Shown here one piece after another: positions 32,400-38,640 of a DNA stretch of 45,818 nucleotides (positions are counted from its first letter, which is position 1; every line of letters starts with the position of its first letter). The position numbers were made by a program, and so were the translations under genes. The notes below the pieces were generated by a model, which worked only from the letters and a program-made list of their open reading frames with translations, searched no databases and was not told where the DNA came from. Location: contig CADBRH010000037.1 of assembly GCA_902797035.1 (NCBI GenBank), forward strand, positions 1-45,818, in the 5' to 3' direction. Source of the stretch: an uncultured Bacteroidia bacterium (GTDB lineage Bacteria > Bacteroidota > Bacteroidia > Bacteroidales > UBA932).

Positions 32400-33809
32400 G
32401 TGATCTACCTTCACATACCCTTTTGCGAGAGTTTCTGCGTCTACTGCGGATTCTTCTCCGTTACACCTGCTGCCGAACCTCATGATCCGGCCCGCGTGGC
32501 GACAAAGTCTCCCGCCGCCTCCCAACCGCTTAGCGGCCCTGTCCGGGCAAATGACCGGAGGTCAGGATCTTTGTCGCCACGGGAGGAGTGTTTCGAGGCG
32601 TTCGCCGACGCGGTGACCGCTGAGATCGAGGCCCGGCGTGACGAGATCGCCGCTGCGGCGGCCGTGAACACCCTTTACATCGGCGGAGGCACCCCCTCGG
32701 TGCTTCCGCTTGATGTTTTATCCCGTATCGTCCATTCGTTGAACGCGTCACGTGAAGGGGTTGTGCCGCCAAACCCTCCGCGCTCCGCGCTCCGTCCCGT
32801 CTCGCCTTCGGCGATCCACCCGTTCATGTGGCCACGGGTGGCCACAGGTTTGGCCGGCACACCCCTTCACGGCGACACCGCCCCTTCCGGCGACACCCTA
32901 TGGGATGAATTCACGGTGGAGGTGAATCCTGAGGACATAGTGACTAAAGGAGGGGAATACGCGTTGGGACTGATGGAGTTGGGGGGTAACCGGATCAGCA
33001 TGGGGATCCAGTCGTTCGACGACGGGATCTTGAGATGGATGAACCGCCGTCACGACGCGGCGGCCGCGGAGGAGGCTTTCAGTATCCTTCGCCGGGCCGG
33101 TTTTGACAACATCAGTGTGGATCTCATTTTCGGCCTCTCCCAACTCGACGAGAAGACCTGGAACGACACGATCGACAAGACCCTCGCCCTTGGTCCGGAG
33201 CATATCTCGGCCTACCAGCTCTCGGTCGAGGAGGGTAGCGCCTTGGAGAAAATGATCGCTAAAGGGAAATACTCCGAGGCTCCGGAGGAGTTGTGCCGAC
33301 GGCAATATGACATCCTCTGCGCGAGGCTCGGGGCGGCGGGCTACCGCCATTACGAGATCTCGAATTTTGCCCTTCCCGGTCGGGAGGCCATTCACAACAG
33401 CGCCTATTGGCGGAGGGTTCCCTATGTCGGCTTGGGGCCCGGAGCGCATTCATTGTCAACTGATTCCGTCAGATCCTGGAACAGTCAAGAGATTCCCAGG
33501 CGCATGAGGGACGGACGACTGGCGACATATTCAAGGGAAGAGGAAGTCTTGACGCCTGAGGACATCAGGATCGAGAGGATAATGCTGCCTCTGAGGACCG
33601 ATCTCGGTATGCCAGAGGAAGAGCTACGCTCCCTCGCCGGTGACGAGACGGTCGAGCGCCTCCTTTCGGAAGGCGCCCTTATCCATTGTCATCCCGCTTG
33701 TCATCCTGAACGAAGTGAAGGATCTTTCCTTGATCAAAGTGAAGGATCTCTCCGTATTCCCGAGGATCATTTCTTCACCTCTGACGAGATAATCCGAGAG
33801 CTTATTTGA
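32400..33809 (+). CDS. hemW: HemW-like radical SAM heme chaperone with large in-frame insertions
   Basis: Radical SAM protein (family length about 375-380 residues; here 469). It begins with a GTG immediately after the preceding TAG in its own frame: MIYLHIPFCESFCVYC has the [4Fe-4S] CxxxCxxC at Cys9-Cys13-Cys16. Downstream motifs are TLYIGGGTPSVLP, FTVEVNPEDI, GGNRISMGIQSFDD, and GAHSLS. The extra length comes from two palindromic insertions (about residues 33-61 and 118-157) and a repeat-derived stretch near the C-terminus (about 429-449). The core motifs are intact, so the protein is probably still functional despite the insertions (inference). Converges with the beta-lactamase-type gene, overlapping 8 bp. 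Confidence 0.92.
   Translation: MIYLHIPFCESFCVYCGFFSVTPAAEPHDPARVATKSPAASQPLSGPVRANDRRSGSLSPREECFEAFADAVTAEIEARRDEIAAAAAVNTLYIGGGTPSVLPLDVLSRIVHSLNASREGVVPPNPPRSALRPVSPSAIHPFMWPRVATGLAGTPLHGDTAPSGDTLWDEFTVEVNPEDIVTKGGEYALGLMELGGNRISMGIQSFDDGILRWMNRRHDAAAAEEAFSILRRAGFDNISVDLIFGLSQLDEKTWNDTIDKTLALGPEHISAYQLSVEEGSALEKMIAKGKYSEAPEELCRRQYDILCARLGAAGYRHYEISNFALPGREAIHNSAYWRRVPYVGLGPGAHSLSTDSVRSWNSQEIPRRMRDGRLATYSREEEVLTPEDIRIERIMLPLRTDLGMPEEELRSLAGDETVERLLSEGALIHCHPACHPERSEGSFLDQSEGSLRIPEDHFFTSDEIIRELI
32495..32581 (+). repeat. Intragenic palindromic element H-1 (hemW)
   Basis: An 87-bp (29-codon) element bounded by perfect 13-bp inverted arms CGTGGCGACAAAG (32495-32507) and CTTTGTCGCCACG (32569-32581). 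Its core GCCGCCTCCCAACCGCTT, then AGCGGCCCTGTCCGGG, is nearly the same as the core of the element in the beta-lactamase-type gene at 34302-34390, and holds an internal CCGC-TTA-GCGG hairpin. The peptide is PAASQPLSGPVRAND. Confidence 0.85.
32751..32871 (+). repeat. Intragenic palindromic element H-2 (hemW)
   Basis: 121-bp element with near-complementary arms of about 25 bp (32751-32775 and 32847-32871; one bulged base on each side), enclosing a GC-rich core with TCGCCTTCGGCGA. It encodes an Arg/Pro-rich stretch (PPNPPRSALRPVSPSAIHP). The core is not obviously the same as that of H-1. Confidence 0.78.
33686..33750 (+). repeat. Dispersed repeat (TCATCCTGAACGAAGTGAAG type) at the 3' end of hemW
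   Basis: Contains the units TGTCATCC and TCATCCTGAACGAAG followed by GTGAAGGATCT, the latter repeated once as AAAGTGAAGGATCT. It is translated as HPACHPERSEGS and DQSEGS in the HemW C-terminal region. The same family occurs in the 42790-42834 intergenic gap in inverse orientation. Confidence 0.8.
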
Positions 33810-35145
33810 CGATCGCTCCGGCGACGATGTTCGAGACCTGGGCGCGGAGCCGGGCCATGCTGCCTTTGTCCTCAGGGTGTACCCTGTTGGCGAGGATGAT
33901 GACCGCGGTCTTGGTCTTCATGTCTATCACGATCGAGGGGCCGGTGTAGCCGGTGTGCCAGATGGATGTCTCCGGATCGAATATGTCACCTCTCGTGCCG
34001 GGGTTCCAGCCGTCCTTGTCCCATCCGAGCGCCCTTCCGACTTTCAGGTCGTTCTGGACCGGGGCCTTGCACATAAGCTCTATTGTCAGGGGACTGAGGA
34101 CACCTTGGCCTCCATTCATGATCGCCGAGCAGATCACGCTCAGGTCTTCGGCGTTCGAGAACACTCCGGCGTTGCCAGAGTTGCCGCTGTTGATTCTTCT
34201 CGCGATGGGGTCGTGCACGGCCGCCACGAGCGGGAGGCCGTCCGCCTGCACCTCCGTCGGTGCGCAAAGCCTCTTTAATCCCTCCCTGAAATCAGGCGCC
34301 TCCCCGGCGGGGAAGGCCTCTGCCGCCTCCCGACCGCTTCGCGGCCCTATCCGGGTAAATGCTCGTCGGCCAGAGCCTTCCCCGCCGGGGTTGCCCTCTG
34401 CCGCTTCCCGACCGCTTCGCGGCCCTGTACTGGTCAGCGGGAAATAGCAGGTATGTTCAAGTCCGAGGGGAGCGAACACGTTCCGCTGGGCGTAGTCGCA
34501 AAGCCTCTCGCCGGTTACCCTCTCCAAAATCCTTTGTAAAGTGATGAAGTTCAGGCAGCTGTAAAGGCATTCGGTCCCGGGACGGAAATTCCTCTTGACC
34601 CGGGTGGCGATGTAAGTCTCGAGCTCGTCGGGAGTGTTCTCCCCGAACTCGGCCACGTAGCTGTCCACGCCGATGTAGGCGTCAAGGCCGGAGGCGTGGG
34701 TCATCAGGTCACGGACCGTGATGTCCACCTTCTCCCCGGTCTCGGGGTCCTCCCAGGGTTTGAATCCGGGGATATACCTGTCCACATTGTCGGTGAGGCG
34801 AACATAGCCGTTCTCGATCAATTGAAGAAAGGACAGGGTGGTTCCCACGCACTTGCTGACAGAAGCCAGGTCGAACATGGTCTCCGTGGTCATAGGCTCC
34901 ACTTCCGGGACGAGGGACTTGTTCCCGTAGGCCTTGAGATAAACAATCTTGTCGCCCCTGACGACCGAGACAACAGCTCCGGGAATCGTCTTGTCGGCGA
35001 TGGATTCCTCGATGACCCGGTCGACCTGGGCAAGCTTGTCCCCGTCCATCCCGAGGTCCTCGGGCCTCGCGGTTTCCAGAGGTTTCTGGGCCGAGGCGAC
35101 AAGGGCCGCCAGGGAGGCGGCCCATATTAACAGGACTCTTTTCAT
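33802..35145 (-). CDS. Serine beta-lactamase-type hydrolase (class C/EstB-like) with repeat insertions
   Basis: Exported protein of 447 residues, signal peptide MKRVLLIWAASLAALVASAQ. The active-site SxxK is Ser95-Val-Ser-Lys98 in FDLASVSKCVGTT; the second motif reads YSCLNF, where many relatives have YSN. Later segments ADGLPLVAAVHDPIARR and GNAGVFSNAEDLSV match Bacteroidetes serine hydrolases. It may act on a beta-lactam, D-amino acid peptide or ester; the sequence does not decide. An insertion of about 50 residues (about 236-288), containing two GPRSGREAAE repeats, is encoded by palindromic elements. It starts one base inside the EEP gene stop. Confidence 0.85.
   Translation of the reverse strand: MKRVLLIWAASLAALVASAQKPLETARPEDLGMDGDKLAQVDRVIEESIADKTIPGAVVSVVRGDKIVYLKAYGNKSLVPEVEPMTTETMFDLASVSKCVGTTLSFLQLIENGYVRLTDNVDRYIPGFKPWEDPETGEKVDITVRDLMTHASGLDAYIGVDSYVAEFGENTPDELETYIATRVKRNFRPGTECLYSCLNFITLQRILERVTGERLCDYAQRNVFAPLGLEHTCYFPLTSTGPRSGREAAEGNPGGEGSGRRAFTRIGPRSGREAAEAFPAGEAPDFREGLKRLCAPTEVQADGLPLVAAVHDPIARRINSGNSGNAGVFSNAEDLSVICSAIMNGGQGVLSPLTIELMCKAPVQNDLKVGRALGWDKDGWNPGTRGDIFDPETSIWHTGYTGPSIVIDMKTKTAVIILANRVHPEDKGSMARLRAQVSNIVAGAIVK
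34302..34390 (-). repeat. Intragenic palindromic element B-1 (beta-lactamase-type gene)
   Basis: 89-bp element with arms CCCCGGCGGGGAAGGCCTCT plus G (34302-34322) and CAGAGCCTTCCCCGCCGGGG (34371-34390), pairing with one bulged base. The core at about 34322-34360 matches that of H-1 in hemW (CCGC-TTC-GCGG hairpin here, CCGC-TTA-GCGG there). It is read on the opposite strand from hemW and encodes GPRSGREAAE. Confidence 0.85.
34391..34440 (-). repeat. Second, partial copy B-2 of the same element
   Basis: The core recurs 78 bp (26 codons) from its position in B-1: CTCTGCCGC at 34396-34404 compared with 34318-34326. Shared features are CCCGACCGCTTCGCGGCCCT. The far arm that should pair is absent, so this copy is truncated. 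The 26-residue period is visible in the protein as GPRSGREAAE repeated. Confidence 0.78.
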
Positions 35146-35990
35146 CAGAAGATCAATGTCGCCGTGATGGGATAGTGATCGGAGATGAACTTGCGTTCCA
35201 TGTAGGGCTTTGTGATGGTCTCATAGACAGGGCATGAGCTGAAGCCCTTGAACCAGATGTAGTCGATAATGCTGTCCGGGCCAGCCTTGCCCCAGCCGTT
35301 GAATGTCTGGTGATGGTCGGTCTTGACGGCCACCTCGCGGGTGTTTTTCATCATCTTCTTCATGTCGTCGAACTCGGGACGGTCGATCCTCATGTTGAAG
35401 TCGCCGGTCACAACCATGGGCAGCCCCTTAGGGTTGATGCTGTCGATCCTGTCCACGATGAGTTTCATCCCGTTCTTGCGGGCCTGCCAGCCAACATGGT
35501 CGAGATGAGTGTTGACGTAATAATACTTCTTGCCGCTGGCCTTGTCCTTGAGCAGGGCCCAGGTGGCGGTCCGGAAGCAGGCGGCGTCCCAGCCCATCGA
35601 GGGGACATCGGGAGTCTCCGACAGCCAGAAGGTCCCCCATTTCAGCAACTTGGTGGTCTTCTTGTTGTAGAAAATGGACATGAACTCGCCTTTGCTCTTG
35701 CCGTCATCGCGGCCGACGCCGACGCTCTTATAGTCAGGGCAATAATCCTCAAGATACTTGACCTGGTAATCATAGGCCTCCTGGAGACCGAAGATGTCAG
35801 GCTTCTGGTCGTTTATCATCATCGCCGAGGCCGGATAGCGGAATTCCCATGAGTTGGTCCCGTCCTTCGCGGGCCCGTTCCTGATGTTGTAGGATATTAC
35901 TTTGATGTCGCCGTTCTTGTCTTTCTTGGCGGACACGCTGACAGGCAGAGCCACTAAGGTCGCCAGCAGGATAAGAAATACTCTTTTCAT
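35145..35990 (-). CDS. Endonuclease/exonuclease/phosphatase (EEP) family protein
   Basis: Exported protein of 281 residues with signal peptide MKRVFLILLATLVALPVSVSA. EEP motifs are all present: VISYNIRNG (31-39), the catalytic Glu in FGLQEAYDY (Glu71), VNTHLDHVGWQAR, GDFNMR at 196-201, and ISDHYPITATL (SDH at 270-272). Secreted Bacteroidetes EEPs are phosphodiesterases of unknown substrate. The start is the signal-peptide Met; an upstream in-frame start at 36053 lies in the promoter region. Its stop and the next start overlap by one base (TGATG) with the serine hydrolase gene, so the two are an operon. Confidence 0.9.
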   Translation of the reverse strand: MKRVFLILLATLVALPVSVSAKKDKNGDIKVISYNIRNGPAKDGTNSWEFRYPASAMMINDQKPDIFGLQEAYDYQVKYLEDYCPDYKSVGVGRDDGKSKGEFMSIFYNKKTTKLLKWGTFWLSETPDVPSMGWDAACFRTATWALLKDKASGKKYYYVNTHLDHVGWQARKNGMKLIVDRIDSINPKGLPMVVTGDFNMRIDRPEFDDMKKMMKNTREVAVKTDHHQTFNGWGKAGPDSIIDYIWFKGFSSCPVYETITKPYMERKFISDHYPITATLIF

Positions 35991-36013
35991 GACGGATAGT
36001 GTTATCAATACCA

Positions 36014-36040
36014 CAAATTTAACAAAATGTGCTAATTTTG
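36014..36040. promoter_or_regulatory. Divergent promoters for the EEP and ThiL-like genes
   Basis: Minus-strand TAAATTTG (36021-36014) faces the EEP gene at 35990. Plus-strand TAATTTTG (36033-36040) faces the ThiL-like gene at 36069. Both match TAnnTTTG and lie in the AT-rich 78-bp gap, 11 bp apart. No clear -33 boxes. Confidence 0.5.
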
Positions 36041-36068
36041 CGTTATCCATCAATAAAAAAGAACTCCC

Positions 36069-37079
36069 ATGGCAGAAGAATCTTTCAAGGATTACGGGAA
36101 AGAGGAAGCGTTGTCCCTGTTGTTCGAAGGCTCCGGTTTCGCGAGGGCTTCGAATCCTTCATTCGAACCGGCTCCGGGGAACGTTGTCGTCTCCGCCGGA
36201 AGGTTGTTCGTCGAAGGGATTGACTTCGACCTCACTTATTTCCCTCTGAAGCATCTGGGATACAAATGTGTCTGTGCCGCGGCAGGGGAGATTTATGCCT
36301 CTATGGCCCGGCCAAGGGTACTTTCCTTAAGGCTCGGCCTGTCTGCCAAACTAGATTTCGGACATGTCAGGGAGCTTTGGTCCGGCGTGGTGACGGCCGC
36401 CAAGGAACATGGTTTCAAAACTCTGGACCTTGATTTGGCACCCTCTCCCAACGGGCTGACAATCAGCGTTTCCGCCGTCGGCGAGGAGACCGGGCTGACC
36501 AAGGGTCGAAGGGTCAAAGCCAGAAGTAAAGACCTTGTCTGTGTCTCCGGTAGTCTCGGGGCCGCCTACCTAGGGCAACAGATTCTCGAGAGGGAGAAAC
36601 GGAGTTTCGAGAAGACCAAGGACGACTCATCTCAGCCTGACCTTGAGAAATACAAAATGCTGATAGGCAGCTATCTCAAACCCGAGATTCCCTCCGGGGC
36701 GGTGGCCCGTCTGGAAGAGGCGGGAATATATCCCTCCCATGGTTATCTTGTTTCCCATGGCCTTTCCGACGCCCTGAAACGGCTTGTCAGGGACTCCGGT
36801 CTCGGGGTCAAGGTCTATGCCGACAAGATTCCTTTCGAGGGGAACAGTTTCGCTTACGGGAAAGAGATGGACATCGATCCCGTCTCGGCCGCGATGAACG
36901 GCGGGGACGATTTCAGGCTGCTGTTCGTGATACCTATCCTTTCGGCGGAGAAGTTCCGCCGGGAGTTCCAGACATTCGACATCATCGGGCATATGGCCCA
37001 GCCCGAGGTCGGGGCGGTTCTCGTGACTCCCGACGGTGTTGAGCTGCCCGTCAAGGCCCAAGGCTGGAACAATGAGTAA
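36069..37079 (+). CDS. Divergent ThiL-like (AIR synthase-related) protein
   Basis: Protein of 336 residues in the thiamine-monophosphate kinase family; the Bacteroidetes hallmark IDFDLTYFPLKHLGYK (51-66), NGLTISVSAVGEETG and MNGGDDFRLLF are all present. Several metal/nucleotide-binding acidic positions differ from the usual ThiL: SAGRLFVEG in place of a TTD-type motif (Gly44), GEIYASMA for SD-I (Glu74), and SGSLG in place of GDLG (Ser162). Asp122 and Asp234 remain. It may have lost kinase activity or changed substrate; I therefore do not assign a gene symbol. The stop overlaps the next gene by 8 bp. Confidence 0.82.
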   Translation: MAEESFKDYGKEEALSLLFEGSGFARASNPSFEPAPGNVVVSAGRLFVEGIDFDLTYFPLKHLGYKCVCAAAGEIYASMARPRVLSLRLGLSAKLDFGHVRELWSGVVTAAKEHGFKTLDLDLAPSPNGLTISVSAVGEETGLTKGRRVKARSKDLVCVSGSLGAAYLGQQILEREKRSFEKTKDDSSQPDLEKYKMLIGSYLKPEIPSGAVARLEEAGIYPSHGYLVSHGLSDALKRLVRDSGLGVKVYADKIPFEGNSFAYGKEMDIDPVSAAMNGGDDFRLLFVIPILSAEKFRREFQTFDIIGHMAQPEVGAVLVTPDGVELPVKAQGWNNE

Positions 37080-38628
37080 GAAGATACGGAAATATCTGAT
37101 AATCCCGCTGTTGGCGATTTTGGCGTCCTGCTCCACGGGGCTGGACACCCAAATGAGCGCCGTGCTGGACAAGGTGGAGGAGGACCTCGGCTATGTCAAC
37201 ACCGTCGGGGTGGAGGATATGGCCAGGATGACAAGCTGGTTCGAGCGACACGGGGACGATTCCCAGAAAGCTAGGGCATGGTTCTGCCTCGGAAGATCGC
37301 AATTCAACGACAGGTCTTACTCCTCCGCGATAGTCTCTTACACCAGGGCTCTCGAATATGCCGTCAAGGCCGGTGACTCTTACCGCGAGGGCTTGATCTG
37401 CAGGGACATGGCGAGGATAAGCGGGGCCTCAGGCAACGCCCCAGACGAAATCCTGTACCTGGCGAGGGCCTCGGAGGCTTTCAAGGCCGCCGGGCTTCAG
37501 GGTGAGTTCCAGCGGACTCTTCTGGAGATAGGCCAGACCCAGGCCGCGTCAGGCAAGCACGAGGCCGCGGAGGAGATATTCAAGAGTGTTCTTTACGACT
37601 CCCACGAGATGGGGGACACACTTCTGGAGGCCCGCTGCCTGGAGTCTTACGCTTCCCTGGCCGTCAGCAAGGATATTCCCGACCCCGCCCTCGCTATCGA
37701 CATGCTCGGCAGGGCGTCCGGTGAACTGGGTTATCCCCTGAGCTCGTCGGACAAGGGGATTTTGGCTTACTCCTATTCGTTGGCGGGGAAACAGAAGGAG
37801 GCCTGGAGCTGGCTCGCTGAGGCAAAGGCCTCGGCCGAGACGGATGAGGACATCGCCGACGCCGATTTCCGGGAATATCAGATCGCTTCCCGCTCCGGCT
37901 ACGCCGCCAGGGCCCTGAAGGCTTTGGAGAGGGTCACCGAATATGGCGACAAGGCGCAGTCAGCCGCCCTGGAGGAGGCCGTGTCCGCCAGCCAGAGGGA
38001 ATATCTTCAGGGACAGTCTGACATTCAGGCGGAGAAGCTGCGCGCCGCGAGGTTGAGGATGTGGCTTCTGGCGCTCGCCGCCTTGCTGGCGGTCGGTGCC
38101 GTGGTTGTGGCTTATGTGTTCTACCGTTCTGAGCAAAGGAGGCTTCTCGAGGAGGAGATAGCTGAGAGAGACAGGTATATGACCATCGCCGAGGACCTAC
38201 GTGACAGGCTGGCCCAGAAGGAGGACAAGAAGTCGCAGGAGCCGGGGTTCGAGGCGCTCGAGAGGCTGTGCGAGCAGTATTACATCTACGAGGGGACAGA
38301 GAACCTGCAGCCCAGGATCCTCAAGGAGGTCAAATCGATAGTCGAGGGTCTGAGGAGCGACAAGAAGGTCCGAAAGAACCTGGAGGACACGCTGGACGCC
38401 CGTCTTGACGGTGTGATGACCAAGCTCCGGGCGGAGTTCCCTTCGTGGAGAGAGGAGGATTTCCAGCTCTATTCATTCACGGCGGCCGGTTTCTCCAGCA
38501 CCACCATTTCTGCTCTGATGGAAAAAGAGAAGAGCGTTATCTACAACCGTGTCTGGCGCCTGAAAGGGAGGATCGCTAATTCCGGATCCCCCCTCAAAGA
38601 GTTCTTCCTGTCCTGCCTGGACAGTTAA
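37072..38628 (+). CDS. TPR / transmembrane / helix-turn-helix regulator (Bacteroidetes type)
   Basis: Protein of 518 residues beginning with a lipoprotein-like signal (KYLIIPLLAILASC, Cys near residue 20). TPR-type helical repeats extend over about residues 30-300 (ARAWFCLGRSQFNDRSYSSAI, GKHEAAEEIFKSVLYDSH). One transmembrane helix is near 330-352 (MWLLALAALLAVGAVVVAYVF), followed by a cytoplasmic coiled coil. A C-terminal DNA-binding helix-turn-helix region (FSSTTISALMEKEKSVIYNR) follows. This architecture suggests direct coupling of an envelope signal to transcription. The start is inferred from the signal and gives an 8-bp overlap with the ThiL-like gene. Confidence 0.85.
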   Translation: MSKKIRKYLIIPLLAILASCSTGLDTQMSAVLDKVEEDLGYVNTVGVEDMARMTSWFERHGDDSQKARAWFCLGRSQFNDRSYSSAIVSYTRALEYAVKAGDSYREGLICRDMARISGASGNAPDEILYLARASEAFKAAGLQGEFQRTLLEIGQTQAASGKHEAAEEIFKSVLYDSHEMGDTLLEARCLESYASLAVSKDIPDPALAIDMLGRASGELGYPLSSSDKGILAYSYSLAGKQKEAWSWLAEAKASAETDEDIADADFREYQIASRSGYAARALKALERVTEYGDKAQSAALEEAVSASQREYLQGQSDIQAEKLRAARLRMWLLALAALLAVGAVVVAYVFYRSEQRRLLEEEIAERDRYMTIAEDLRDRLAQKEDKKSQEPGFEALERLCEQYYIYEGTENLQPRILKEVKSIVEGLRSDKKVRKNLEDTLDARLDGVMTKLRAEFPSWREEDFQLYSFTAAGFSSTTISALMEKEKSVIYNRVWRLKGRIANSGSPLKEFFLSCLDS

Positions 38629-38640
38629 TCCACGATCAGT

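Noticed and set aside
32461-34445. Possible CRISPR array from the repeated segments
   Set aside because: Repeats are few, irregularly spaced, in coding frames and have paired arms; there are no cas genes.
36001-36068. TPP riboswitch before the ThiL-like gene
   Set aside because: The gap is only 78 bp and AT-rich, too short and without the conserved riboswitch elements.
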